From positions 62,246,139 through 62,310,138 of the forward strand of contig NC_037094.1 in the NCBI RefSeq assembly GCF_002994745.2: a stretch of DNA of 64,000 nt. Reading direction: 5' to 3'. This stretch comes from Rosa chinensis (taxonomy: Eukaryota > Streptophyta > Magnoliopsida > Rosales > Rosaceae). Both the position numbers and the translations under genes were made by a program. The notes under the pieces were generated by a model. It was not told the DNA's origin and did no database searches. It was given only the letters and a program-made list of their open reading frames with translations. This document shows, one piece after another, positions 10,945 through 21,964 of the stretch (positions are counted from its first letter, which is position 1; every line of letters starts with the position of its first letter).

Positions 10945-11976
10945 TTATCTACTAGTAGAGATGACTTTTGATTGTTGAAGCTCATTTTCTTGAGCTTGTT
11001 CCTGTGGAATGAATGGTTTACATTCTTCTGGAACATTTTCTGGTGTTTCAACCAGTTCAACATTTTCATCGATTTTTTCTTCACCGATGATTTCTTCCTT
11101 TATTTCTGAGGAAGATGGTTTCATGATTTCTTGGAACAGAGTTTCACCTTCTTTCGCCTTTTGCTCAGCGAAATACTCTTCATATTCTTGTTCAACCAAT
11201 TGGCTGACTTTGCCATTCTTGGTTTTTCTTCTTGCTTCAGCTATGAAGCATTCTTTGTGGTAAGTCTTCTTAGACTCTTCACAAAACATTGGGAGACCAT
11301 TCTTTTCGTGACATAGGCAGTAGTCACAAATGAATGTACCAGGGTTCACCTGATAAGAAGACATGAAAGTTTCTGTCTTGCTTTCTTCCCAGTTTTTGAT
11401 TCTTAGCACATTCATTTGTCTGGATTCGAAGTATTCTACTTCAGAATCTATCTCAGACTCAGATGATGATTCTTCTTCTTCAGACCAGGCAGAATAAACT
11501 GACCTGTCGTCATCTTCATCATCAGAATAGGTTATTTCGTAGCCTTTCATGTTTGCTACTTCTACTATCTGCTTATATTTTTCAAAGAGAGCTTTAGTAG
11601 ATCTTTTACCCTTTTCCGGGCATTCATTGGCATAGTGCCCTTTAGCTTTACATAACCAACATCTGCAAGCTTTCTTGCTGGGTTGTTTATGCTGATGAGT
11701 ATTCTTCTTTTTCTTGAAGAATTTCTTTTTAGGATCTTCATCCTGCTGTTTCTTGTAATTGGAACTTCTCTTGAATTTCCAATCCTTCTTCTGATTACTC
11801 TTTTTGAATTTTTTAGAGTAATACTTTTCTTTCTTCTTCTTTCTGTGGAATTTGGACTCATGACATCCCCAGTTTGTGGGCATATCCAGTATTCCATAAC
11901 AGAAATTTTCAACTCCTTTGAGTTGCTTCTTGGCCATCTTAGCTCTAAGATTGGCTTTGCATTGCTCCTTCAGTAA
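10945..11976 (-). pseudogene. Pararetroviral coat protein with CCHC zinc finger
   Basis: The first ATG after the upstream stop is at 11937. A highly basic Lys/Arg tract (11870-11690) is followed by CRCWLCKAKGHYANECPEK, a C-x2-C-x4-H-x4-C zinc knuckle diagnostic of caulimovirid coat proteins. A long acidic Ser/Glu/Asp region follows. Near 11330-11250 is a second Cys/His cluster (CDYCLCHEKNGLPMFCEES...YHKEC) that resembles a zinc-binding finger. The stop at 10947-10945 separates it from the protease, and the same frame continues. It is also in frame with the movement protein upstream. Confidence 0.85.
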
Positions 11977-14187
11977 TTACCGGATTCTGTCGGCAATTCC
12001 TCCAACTGAAAATCTTTCAATTGGTTTTTCAGCTATGCTTTCTCTCACAGCTGTTCTCCATGGTTCAGGGAGCTTTCTGTGCAACAGATTAACTAGATCA
12101 GTATTCTCTAGTTCACCAATTGTACAGTAATATTCTTGAAATTCATTCAAGTATTCTTCGAAATATCTCATGTCACAGATCTTGAGAGCATAGATATTCG
12201 ATTTTGCCGTTTCTTTGGCTTTCTCACTCAGATTTGAGAGATCTCCACAGAACTGATCATACAGGGGTACTGCAAAATCATACGGAGACTTTGAATTTTT
12301 GATCTCTTCAAGCCAGTCTCTTCCTCTGGCAGTTTCTTTGAAGGATAGGTAGTACTTTTTTGCCACTCCAGTAAGAGTAGTTTCATAGTACACCTGCAAA
12401 TCTGGTGCTTCGAATTTGCCAAGGGTAAGTGCAAAAGCCATCATCAGGCTATCTACCCATTGGTCAATGGTTTTTCTTTTGTCTAGACTCTTGTCTAGAT
12501 TTAACCAGATGCCATAGTTCGTGATCGGAACTCTAGGCATATTGTCCTCTGGGACAAATCTTTGGGAATTTCTTTCCCCTTTTTTACCCGTGGGGGCTTT
12601 CTGAAATGGGAGTTTTGTTTCCCTTTTTTCTCTGCCAATGAAAGTTCTGGAGCTTTCTCCATCTTCCATTTCAATATCTTGATAAGGAAAGACTTTTCTC
12701 GTCTTTCTGATTTTGAATTCTTTCATTTCTTCGATTAGTTTTTCTAATCGTTCAGGATTTTCACAATTCTCAGCTTCTTCATAAAGATCATAGAGCCTCT
12801 CAGCTCTGAGCATGTGGACTGGTTTGTTCAGATCAGCTTCCAGATCTTCTTCTGATATTGGCTCTTCAATAGTGGGTTTTGTACCACTGACACTAGCTTC
12901 TCTAGTGCTGTAGCTTCTTCTCAGAAGGTTGTTGTTTTTCCTGAGGTTTTCAGGACAGACATCACTTTTTCTGTGATTGTCGAAGTTGAGGCTGATTTCT
13001 CCAGTTCTTCTACTGTCGTAGATTTTTGCTTTTGCACTTTCTGCTAGTAGCTTCGGACCTGATAATTTCCATTCAACAGGAAAAGTTACTTCATTCCAAG
13101 CAACCTTGTGAATCTGCTGCGAATGGTTCTTCTGGCTAGTGAGGAACCCAGTAGTAAGACCAGGGATGTTGGAGATCCGTGTCTTTGGCTCTACTGTGGT
13201 GCTTATCAGTTTATAGTATATTCTGTATACTATCGCCAATTCTTGCATATCATTTTTCATTGATATGCCATCTGTCTTGACTCTCAGTCGGAGACAGTGG
13301 GCTGCATCTTTCAGGCTGGTTGAGAAGTTGGGAAAGCAGTTGAAATATGCTACTTGATTGCACAGTGATGCTTCTAGAGTTCCCAACAAACTAGCTTGAA
13401 AGTCTGTTAGTCTGTTGTCTTGCAGGACGCATAGGACTGAGCAGTTGATGCCTTCTCTTGCCAAAAACTTTATGCCGACTTGGACTGCTCCAATATGCAT
13501 AAATTGATACTTCTTTGCTTGTGCTCTGGCAACTTCAGCTGGAGTGATCATCAAGAGATCTGTCTCTCCTCCTGCTATTGAGGGGGTTGTGAATTCAAGT
13601 AATTTGAAATGATGGCTGTCCATCAGGTCAAATGATCCCCTTTTGTAGATCTGTTTGAAATCTAGCTTTGGAATTGAGGCGTTTTTTACCTCTTGCTCGA
13701 TTTCATTGTATTCAAATTCTTCAGAATTCAGGATTTGCACTCCTTTCTTTTTCCCGAAGATGCTCATCATGTTTACATCTCGAGTGTCTTTCGGCTTTTC
13801 ATACCGAATACTAGTCTGACTAGTAGATGGTTCCAGAAAAATCATGTTCGGAACACGATTTGAATCTGGTTTCTCTAATGGTTTGAACCCATTAGTCTTC
13901 TTTTTTACTGTAGGCACTTTCTTGTCCTTCAGTATAGAATCCAGCGTTTTTTGCTGTTCTTTGATTTTTCTACTAACACTCGTTAGTTTTTCTTCTTCCG
14001 TTTTTGGAAGTTCCTTGATATAATCCAGTTTGTTTTCCAATCTTTCCAATTGGTGGATTATAGCAGGTAATTTTTCTAGATGAGTTTGACATCTAGATAA
14101 TTCTAGTACCAGCTTCTGATATTTCTCATCAGAAGATTTCAGTAGAGAATTTATTTTCTCTAATAACAATTCGAACATTGTCCCCAT
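11977..14187 (-). pseudogene. Pararetroviral movement protein and capsid N-terminal region
   Basis: This is a 736-codon open stretch from ATG 14187. Residues 1-110 are coiled-coil-like (KINSLLKSSDEKYQKLVLEL, ENKLDYIKELPK). Residues about 150-330 form the 30K-superfamily cell-to-cell movement domain, with IPKLDFKQIYKRGSFDLMD, a central 'HIGAVQVGIKFLAREGINCS', and CLRLRVKTDGISM. After residue 450 come capsid-like sequences, including WVDSLMMAFALTLG and LYDQFCGDLSN. The start lies 30 nt after the tRNA primer site. It ends at TAA 11979-11977, with the same frame continuing into the coat region, so the break is a nonsense change in one polyprotein. Confidence 0.85.
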
Positions 14188-14216
14188 TAAGGAGGGGTTC
14201 TCCTTGAGCTATTTTA

Positions 14217-14231
14217 CAAGCTCTGATACCA
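14217..14231 (-). other. tRNA-Met primer-binding site
   Basis: The minus strand reads TGGTATCAGAGCTTG, the sequence complementary to the 3' end of plant initiator tRNA-Met. Caulimoviridae and many retrotransposons use it to prime minus-strand DNA. It sits 30 nt upstream of the movement-protein ATG, which fixes the orientation and 5' side of the provirus. Confidence 0.85.
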
Positions 14232-14244
14232 GTGATGTGCGGAT

Positions 14245-14625
14245 CTAACCAATGCTCAAATAATCAAGAGGTTTTTGTTCCTCTTCTAGAACATATAAGA
14301 GATTATCAATCTCTTCTTCTATTTGATAGATTCTAGTTTGAAGTCTATAAATGATATCCCAATAGTTGGGAGATTCTCTGTTAAGACTATCTCTATAGGC
14401 TTTCAATTTTCTCAATTTTTCTTTTTCTTTTTGCAATTCTTTGCTAGTATTCTTGCAGATGGCAATCAACTCAAGTCTGTCAACGATCGAAATTATGAAT
14501 AGTAATACGTACTGTTTACCTTTGAATCTGAGGATGACTGTTAACTCTGCATATATATTCAAACAAAACTCTGATGGGCCCACCACGTTTCTAAAACTTT
14601 TATAAAAAAATGGAATAGACAGCAA
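14245..14625 (-). CDS. Coiled-coil open frame upstream of the primer site (leader ORF?)
   Basis: This is a 126-codon frame whose second half (after about residue 57) is strongly heptad-like and charged: KELQKEKEKLRKLKAYRDSL, then YRLQTRIYQIEEEIDNLLYV. It lies between the provirus 5' side and the primer site, in the same frame as the polyprotein but separated from it by stops at 14247-14245 and 14211-14209. The first 50 codons look less protein-like and may be flanking or leader sequence. Whether it is a viral leader ORF or host sequence at the junction cannot be decided here. Confidence 0.4.
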   Translation of the reverse strand: MLSIPFFYKSFRNVVGPSEFCLNIYAELTVILRFKGKQYVLLFIISIVDRLELIAICKNTSKELQKEKEKLRKLKAYRDSLNRESPNYWDIIYRLQTRIYQIEEEIDNLLYVLEEEQKPLDYLSIG

Positions 14626-15035
14626 CTTTAAATGAAAGAGACAACAATGTTATGCATAGGCAAACTCTGACTCTGACATACAACGACTTTAAAGAAAAAT
14701 GGATGGAAAATGCAAGGAGGTGTACTAATGGTAGTGTTTTCGACAAGACGGGTAGATAGGAAGAAAAGAGAGAAAAGGTTGTGTGGAGAGGAAGAAAATA
14801 AATACACTGGGGTGTATGAGAAGTATTCTTCTGGATTTGGGGTGTATGAGCATTAACCCTAAATTAAATCACAAGGGTAAATATGACAATTATAAAATAG
14901 ATTTTTATTAAGAAAATTAAAAAAAATATCCCACAATCTCCACTTCTCTCCCACTATTTTCTCTCTGCAATAACTGTTTTTTTTTTTCTTAAATAAGAAA
15001 TAATTACACATGCAGAGCATGTATGAAAAAGGCTA

Positions 15036-15326
15036 GTACTATTATTAAAAGAAGAGGTTTTGTTAGCAAAAACAAAAAAAAATGTACCAAAATGACCTTG
15101 AAATATTAAAAAACTTTACAACTCATAAATTAAATGGGGTAATATAGTCAAATTAAAAAATAAACAGAAAATAGGAAAAAGAAAAAAAATGGTGAGAGTG
15201 AAACAAAAAAGAACTTGAAAAAAACTACCAACTTCTATGAAAAACTACCCACTCATGTAACAAAAAAAATTCCAATTTCTATTAAAAAAAATCAATATTC
15301 ACACACAGTGTGTGAGGCCCATCTAG
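15036..15326 (+). mobile_element. Small Helitron-like element
   Basis: It begins with CTATTATTAAAAGAAGAGG, similar to the copy near 6577. It ends with a hairpin (TCACACACAGTGTGTGA at about 15298-15314), then GGCCCATCTAG|T. A short hairpin 8-12 nt before a CTRR end next to T is the Helitron 3' signature. There are no terminal inverted repeats or target duplication, as expected. At about 290 bp it is non-autonomous. The 5' end is approximate. Confidence 0.55.
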
Positions 15327-15344
15327 TATATATATATATATAAT

Positions 15345-15660
15345 CTTCATTAATTAACAAGAATGACTCCATAACCATGACATTCACTACTAGAAAACTG
15401 GCTACTAGCCACCCCCTTATTAAACAGACTTTTGCAATAGTATCGTTTGATAGAACAAATGACACCCTTTGTTATTTTCGGTTTCATTTGTTTAATAGAT
15501 ACACGTAACAGTGACAAATCCAAATATTGGGACTTATTAAATACCAATATCAGTATGTATCTAAGAAAATATTTTAATAAATTTATCACACCTTTATCCT
15601 TATGTTTTGTTTGCACACCTGTTATTATAACCATGACTTTCAATTTCTCCCACTGAAATC
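15345..15660 (-). mobile_element. CACTA-like MITE copy 1
   Basis: CACTACTAGAAAACTGG at 15385 is a CACTA-type terminus. Read on the minus strand, the whole segment is homologous to 55388-55735, down to matching translated stretches (SIKQMK.KITKGVICSIK). No transposase is present. The homology continues slightly past the CACTA motif on both sides. Confidence 0.5.
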
Positions 15661-15721
15661 CGTATCAATATTTTCATTTAATAGCTAGTATTTAATGAGG
15701 AAAAAAATATAAGATTTAGAA

Positions 15722-16632
15722 TTGCGACATTTCTCTCTAGCTGCCTCTCTCATCCTTGAAACCTAGGCGACGTCCAACCTCCAATAGCTGCTCATCCGGC
15801 AGTGGACAACCTCAACGTTGAACTTGATCGAGCTAATATTGTTGCTGCTACCGAAGTGGTGTTGAATTCTAAGCCTGGTCTTCGAGACGGCTTGGCCGAA
15901 GGATAAATGTTGAGGCTTGGTTTTGTTCTTGCTCGATGCATCGATATGGCTGACCTTGATGTACATTGATGGCAGGGAGGGGTAGCGCAAGCATCATCAG
16001 TGGAATTTAGTGGCAATTTGGATGCAAGACCCTTACCCGGATTTTGGTTCCGGTTTGGCTTTTCTTTTCCAAGGCGTCATCTGTTCTCTCGGTGGTAGCG
16101 GTTGATTGTGTGGCGTGTCATAGAGGCAGGTTGCGAGGAAGACATGCGGCGGTGGCCACCAGACAGTGATGCACAAACCTAGTTTGCAGAGGGCGAGAAG
16201 ATGGGAATAAAGCTGGGCCTATGATTAGGTCTTCTGTTGGGCTGTACTTGGGCCTTTTGGGCTACTAAGTAGATAAGTTTTTAATTTTATCTATTTACAA
16301 TAATTGCCCTATTTTTTTAGGGGGCTATGCTTGTTAGTTCTTTAAAAAGCGCTAACGGGTGTAGTTAGGTGGTTTTTTAGCCTGCAGATTATGATGTTTC
16401 TTTTTACATCTTGATAATGGAAGCTTCTAGCGCACCGCAATTGAGCGCAATGGCAAAGGAAGTTTTCACACAAAACTAGCCTTTGTAGGGTAATGTTGTA
16501 GTTTGTTAGGCTCCTTGATTAAGTGAGTTTTGATGTCTTAAGCGAATAGTGCATGATTCTCATTATCTGAGAAATTTGTAAGTGCCGTTCTGGCTTGTGA
16601 TTATCAATAAAATCTTCATTTGCTCAAAAAAT
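15722..16632 (+). mobile_element. Non-autonomous poly(A) retroelement, related to 56988-57885
   Basis: A GC-rich 5' half and an AT-rich 3' half end in TTCTGGCTTGTGATTATCAA...GCTCAAAAAA. The segments TTGGGCCTTTTGGGCT, the following AT-rich stretch and TTCTGGCTTG recur in the same order in the right-arm element (57540-57890). Lengths are similar (about 0.9 kb). There is no RT. I take it as a second copy of one family; start and end are approximate. Confidence 0.5.
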
Positions 16633-16982
16633 CTTAGGTAAGTCAGATTTTCAAAATACTAACCGTCATTTTTTTTCCCTTTTTTTTTTTTTTTTGAAAA
16701 GGTTAAAAACCTTTTGCAAATAGAAAAATTACAACACCCTTAGCCTTATAATACAAGCTTTCGCCTTAAAAACAAAAAACAAAAACAAAATAATGCTAGC
16801 TTTCATTTCGTTTGATATGGTTTATACAAAATTTAAAATGTGTTGTATTTAAGGGTCAACCATGTTGTTTAAACATTGCAACTTGTTCTTAGAAGACTCA
16901 ATATGCATATGATCTTTATGGATTTGATTAAGGTACTTTGTATTTCTTACTCATTTTTTACGAACACAAGTCGGACAAGGCA

Positions 16983-17207
16983 ATAAGAAGTCGATTCTAT
17001 ATTGAAATGTGTTTAGCCGACTTATATCCTACTTATTCATACCCCTACCAATTCCGTCAATTTCTGTTAAAATTGAACTCATGATCTCTACATTTTCAAT
17101 TATTCAAAATATTACATGATTATTCACTGTATGGATGCTTTTATATATTACTCTTATGTCTTCTTCTTTTTTAAATTGATATACTCGTTTTATATGACAC
17201 AAAACTT
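16983..17207 (+). repeat. Dispersed repeat A, interrupted by the LINE
   Basis: This segment (AATAAGAAGTCGATTCTATA ... TTATATGACACAAAA) is similar to 32726-32910. Part of it is also similar to 37757-37820 and, reversed, to 60430-60495. The poly(A) end of the 17.2-21.2 kb LINE lies exactly where the T-run of this repeat would follow, so the LINE probably inserted in or next to it. Confidence 0.6.
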
Positions 17208-18396
17208 TTTTCTTTTTTTTTGGCCGCCGAATTAGCTTCCCTTCTAACATGTATAATTCTCATACAAGGAATGAGCTCCAAATCTTCAGTAAGATCATCA
17301 TAAATTCTTCCAAGCAGGGAGGAGTTGTTGACCACCTGCAGCAGGCTTTGCTTCAGGACCAAACAATCCATCTCAAAGATGATAGGCTGCAACCTATTCT
17401 CCAAAACAAAGGCCACAGCTGCCTTACAAGCCAAGAGTTCAACATGTTCAGCAGATTGCACATGAGCCACTAGCTTCCCAACAGCTTGAATAAACGTACC
17501 ATTCGAATCCCGTACCAAAAAGCCTATAGCTGCCCTGCCATCATCCCCATGATAAGCCCCATCAAAGTTCAATTTCAACCAACCTATAGGAGGAGGCTGC
17601 CATCGAAGACCCTACCTGTAGGAATATCACGTTTCAAGTTAGAATTATGGAACTGATAACTACTCAATCGAGTAGAAGAAAGCAATGCAACATCACTTGC
17701 CGCTGTGACCTTCTTCTCCCAAACCCGAACATTTCTTTCTTTCCATATACCCCATAGAAAAAATAGAAGCTGAGCAAATACAATTATTGAGAGCTTGTCA
17801 AAGCTATAATGTATCCAACTCAATGCATCCATATGATCAGTGTCAACTTCGAAACAACCCCTCCTTATGTCACCTTGAGTACTAAGGACAGCCCTAGAAA
17901 ATGGGCAATTACGGCATAAATGGATAATGGTTTCCAGTTCAGCGTTGCACATAACACACATTTGAGATTCCAAAACAACAGTTCTAGATGCTAACCAATC
18001 CATGGTAGGCAAAATATTCTGACAAATCTTCCAAGCATTTACTTTAGCTGAACTAGGCATTTTGGCATACCATATCTTTTTCCAAACTCTTTGATTAGCC
18101 ACCACTGCAGGAGATAACATAGATGTTGTTCGAGAAAAAGCATAGAGATAGGCTAATTTAACAGTGAACATGCCTCTTTTCTCCAATTGCCAAGTTAAAC
18201 GATCTTCATGCTGCCTGTTACTTAATGGGATTGAGAGAATAGCCTCAGCATCTTCAGGAATAAAAATAGAATGAACCTTATCTTCATTCCAAGAATTAGG
18301 AATAGTAATAAGCTCATTCACAGTAGTTGGGTACTCGGCCTGCCGTAAAATACCCTGCGGTCTAAGATTGGGGCAACTTAGGGATCCAAGCATCAT
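17171..18396 (-). pseudogene. LINE ORF2: zf-RVT and RNase H portions
   Basis: The 18396-17584 piece contains VWKKIWYAKMPSSAKVNAWK and CVMCNAELETIIHLCRNCPF, the zinc-binding reverse-transcriptase domain (zf-RVT) found after RT in plant LINEs. The 17578-17171 piece is an RNase H of the RVT_3 type: LNFDGAYHGDDGRAAIGFLVRD (first Asp), AEHVELLACKAA (Glu), FEMDCLVLKQ (Asp) and HVRREANSAA (last motif). It then reads into the poly(A) tract. The two pieces are separated by one stop. Confidence 0.85.
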
Positions 18397-18410
18397 CCCA
18401 AACCGAAACC

Positions 18411-20252
18411 TTATGAGTTATGACCATCACCAATCTGCCAGAAGGAACTCGTCTGGATAAAATCTCTCATTACAAATATGCTACGCCAGGAGTAGGAAGG
18501 CGACACATGAGTAGTAGCAATCCAAAAGTTACCTTCAAGATAGTAGCGGGCTTTGTATAACCGTGCTACCAATGACGTCGGATTAGACACCATTCTCCAA
18601 GCTTGCTTAGCTAACATGGAAAAATTAAACTCTGAAAGGCTTCTAAACCCCAGACCACCCGTCTCTTTAGAGTGACAAAGATCATCCCACTTTTTCCAAT
18701 GGATTTTCCGTTTATCAATTGTGCTATCCCACTAAAACCTAGCACACATCTGCTCAAGATCCTCACAAAAGTTCTTCGTAAGCTGAAAAACACTCATAGC
18801 ATAATTTGGGAGAGCTTGAGCTACCACCCGGATTCAGATTTCCTTACCAGTTGCACTAAGTAATTTGCCCTGCCAATGCTTCATCTTTTCCGCCTGCCTC
18901 TCTTTGATATACTCAAAAGTAGCAGTTTTGTTTCTGCCTACATAGGTCGATAGTCCCAAATAACGTCCATGTGACTCCACTATTTCAACTCCCAACAAAT
19001 TGGCTACTGAATCTTGGATAGACCCACCTACAGTCCTACTGAAAACAACTGAGATCTTATGAAAATTGACAACCTGCCCAGAAGCTCTTCCATAAACCTC
19101 AATGACATTTTGAATTTGAAAACAAGCTACTAGAGAAGCTTGAGAAGCTTTTGCATAAAGCATGCTATCATCTACAAAAAGCAAATGATTTGCCGAAGGA
19201 GCACCCTGACATATAGCACTTCCAGGCAATAAACCCAGACGTTGTTTTTGCTGGAGTAAAGCCGAAAAACCTTCAGCCCCAAGTAAGAATAAGTAGGGCG
19301 ATGGTGGATCCCCTTATCTCAACCCACGGGAAGGAATAACATATCCTCTAGGTTTGCCTCTAACTAAGAAGGAATACCTCATAGAGCACACACACTACAT
19401 AACTGCATCAATCCAAGCTTGAGAAAAACCAAAACTTTACGTAAGAAGGCCCATTCCATTCTATCATAAGCCTGACTTAGATCCAGCTTAAGAGCCATAT
19501 GTCCATCTTGACCCTCTCTTTTATTATGAACATAATGAGCCACCTCATTGGCCACCAAAGTGTTGTCTATGATCAACCTACCTGGGACAAAAGCACTCTG
19601 AAAAGGAGATATAAGCTCAGGCAAAAAAACTTTCAACCTATTGGCAATGACTTTTGAACACAACTTGTAAATGACATTACAAAGTGCAATGGGCCTAAGA
19701 TCACTCATTGTTTCCGGTTGCTTCACTTTAGGAATCAAACATATATGTGTAAATTTTATCTGTTTCAATAGAGAGCCAGTATGCAGAAAGCTCTGAATTG
19801 CAGCAGTAACATCCCTACCAATAGAATCCCAATAATGTTGAAAGAAAAGGGGAGGCATTATCATCAGGACCTGGTGACTTGGTCGGGTACATCTGGAACA
19901 TAGCAATCTTAACCTCCTCCTCTGAATACTGATCACAAAGTTTCTGGTTCATTTCAGAGGTAACACAAGACTGTATCGCATCCAAAGTAAGCTCCACTAC
20001 TTCACTATCTAGAGTAGACGCAGTGAACATATTCAAAAAATAAGAGGTCCCAACCCTCTCTCAACCATCATCATCTTCCTGCCACACTCCATTCGCATCG
20101 AACATACCCAATAAGGAATTTTTCTGTTTCCTATTTGCAGCTTTCCTATGGAAGAAACCCAAGTTCCTATCACCCTCCTGTAGCCAAGTTATCTTGGCCC
20201 TTTGCTTCCAAAAGGGCTCTTCTTGTGCCAACAGACTTTGTAATGAAGTCAT
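18411..20252 (-). pseudogene. LINE ORF2: reverse transcriptase portion
   Basis: The pieces show 'RAKITWLQEGDRNLGFFHRKA' before RT, 'FTHICLIPKVKQPETMSDLRPIALCN' (RT block 1-2), 'KLDLSQAYDRMEWAFL' (catalytic Asp), and 'NHLLFVDDSMLYAKAS', where the catalytic pair is FVDD instead of the usual FADD. 'WQGKLLSATGKEI' lies in the thumb. Frames change near 20040, 19815-19936, 19378, 18830 and 18615, so no continuous enzyme is possible. Confidence 0.88.
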
Positions 20253-20390
20253 CAGGACTGTCTTTTATGCCACAAAAGCCACAGTAACCGGTTCCCCCAT
20301 CAAAAACTCAAGTCTACTCCGCATCTCCAACATCTGTTGTTGTCTCAGGCTGAAAGTGTTCTACTACCAAGATTCCAATGCTCGTCTAGT

Positions 20391-21186
20391 TCAGACAATC
20401 TTCCTGGAAAGCACCAGAGGATCACATTCCTCATGTTGCAGCCAGAAAGATTTGAATTTGAATTTGTCTCTTCGAGATCGCAAAGGTAGAAGAGCAATAC
20501 TAGCTTGCAGCAATATGGGAACATGGTCCGAATCACTCGGCGCAAGATGCCATACCCTAGCAAAACCAAAAATGTCACTCCATGAGTTCGTAGCAATAGC
20601 TCTATCAAGCCTCAATTGTGTTTCAGAATTCCACCACGTCATCTTGGACCCTTGAAACCCTAGATCAATCAGCTCTGCATACCCCAAAGCTTCTCTAAAG
20701 CCCTTCATTTTCCTTTCAAGACGAGTCGGACCACTCAACTTTTCTCCATTATTCAGAATCTCATTAAAGTCTCCAATAATCACCCAAGGCAATGAATCTA
20801 AATCACATAGATCCCTAATAAGCTTCCAAGAGAGATCACGTTCACATGTACGCGCAAAGCCATAAAAACCAGTAAGTCGCCAATATGGTTCTCCTGGACC
20901 TATACACACTTCCATATCAATATGATGAGCCGAAACGGTGCGTATCTGAACATCAACATCCTCCGTCCAAAACACCCCCAGTCCTCCAGCTTGGCCTTCG
21001 CTCAACACCTCTTTGGAATGAGCAAACCCTAGTTCCCGGTGAAGAGACGTAAAATCTGACAGTTGACTTATTTTTGTTTCACATAAAAACACGATCTGAG
21101 GCCGACTCTGGGAGATCAGATCCCGTAAGGCTCTAGTTGTGGTTGGATTGCAAATCCCTCTGCAATTCCAACTAAGAATGTCAACG
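20391..21186 (-). pseudogene. LINE ORF2: endonuclease domain
   Basis: The frame opens with DILSWNCRGICNP (21180-21140) and is intact through FLCETKIS (metal-binding Glu), GLGVFWTEDVDVQ, WRLTGFYG, WVIIGDFNEIL, 'LIDLGFQGSKMTWWN', LRLDRAIA and DSDHVPILL. These are the signature blocks of the exonuclease/endonuclease/phosphatase fold that nicks the target DNA in L1 elements. Catalytic Asn, Glu, Asp and His residues all appear present. It is the best preserved part of the element. Confidence 0.9.
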
Positions 21187-21369
21187 CTGAAGGAGAAGAA
21201 AACCCTAGACTCAAACGGCTAGGTTCAAAAAATATCCGATTTGAACTTTGCTCAAGCTTAAAAAGCTCAGAGTGGGCTCAGATTAAATAATTTTTCCTAT
21301 ACTCTCGTTCGACTTTCTAGATTCGTTCTAGTTTTTTTTTTTTATGTAACAAATTACCAGTAAAATATA

Positions 21370-21597
21370 GTTCAGTAGATTGTACAAACTTGTGAATTCT
21401 TGTAACTAATTAGGAGCATGACAATTAAACGAACTAATGGATCACATGGTATACAATTTATTATTGTGGTAGACTCTCAAAAGCACCGACACTTCATATT
21501 GATGCCGTGTTGCACGTCCGAGAAATTGTATCATGGAATCAGTTGTACCATCACATAATCACCCACCTTAACCTCTTAACTTCCACCCACTAGCAGA
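21370..21597 (+). repeat. Dispersed repeat B
   Basis: This 230-bp segment is nearly the same as 31330-31558 in direct orientation. It includes ATATTGATGCCGTGTTGCA and the block GTACCATCACATAATCACCC. The 31-kb copy has an extra internal 42-bp duplication. No coding potential. Confidence 0.8.
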
Positions 21598-21964
21598 CGC
21601 ACGTTGGGACGAGTGGGGGCTGCTGCCTCCAGTGAATTTTTTTCATTTGCTCAACAGCTTCATATATATATATACTATGTTCATCGGTTTTGCCCCCAGA
21701 AGAAGAGGAATATATATGCTGCCCCATGACTTGACTATTATGTAATCTGCTGCCTCATAGAGTCACAGCAATGCAATTAAACTAAGGAAACTTACACGTG
21801 TAAATTTATGCAACCATTTGACTTGTCTACAAGTCGCAAGTCTTTCTCTTCTTAATTTTATATTTCTATTTTATAAGAGTTTCACATATGCATGATTTCA
21901 TAATTAATCAGTTTTAACTTCTTCTTTTTTATGAACTACATGATGATCACTAACATTAAATTGT

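Larger units (their letters stand above)
7127..14625 (-). mobile_element. Endogenous pararetrovirus (Caulimoviridae, petuvirus-like), degenerate
   Basis: One minus-strand frame carries, in order, movement protein, coat/CCHC zinc finger, aspartic protease, RT, RNase H and a C-terminal region, about 2190 codons from 14187 to 7614. A primer site complementary to initiator tRNA-Met lies upstream, and a TATA box, leader hairpin and AATAAA lie downstream. A single long polyprotein resembles Petunia vein clearing virus (genus Petuvirus); florendoviruses are an alternative. There is no integrase and no LTR. The coding frame is broken by stops at 11979-11977, 10947-10945, 10019-10017 and 8357-8355, and by frame changes near 10665 and 10225, so this is a dead genomic copy. 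The outer boundaries are approximate. Confidence 0.88.
17208..21190 (-). mobile_element. Decayed L1-type LINE (endonuclease, RT, zf-RVT, RNase H)
   Basis: In 5'-to-3' order on the minus strand it has an apurinic-type endonuclease from about 21186, RT with FVDD, a Cys/His zf-RVT domain, and an RNase H domain that runs straight into a T-run at 17208-17221 (poly(A) on the element strand). This is the ORF2 layout of plant L1 elements carrying a C-terminal RNase H. ORF1 is missing. The many stops and frame changes split ORF2 into at least nine open pieces. The RNase H ends abruptly in poly(A) after EANSAA, indicating 3' shortening by early polyadenylation. Confidence 0.9.

Noticed and set aside
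11683..12130. Plus-strand open frames over the provirus
   Set aside because: Shadows of the coat/movement-protein frame on the opposite strand, produced by Lys/Glu-rich coding.
7127..14625. Idea that the RT element is a Ty3/gypsy LTR retrotransposon
   Set aside because: No integrase, no LTR pair, and a 30K-type movement domain plus CCHC coat region are present, which fit Caulimoviridae.
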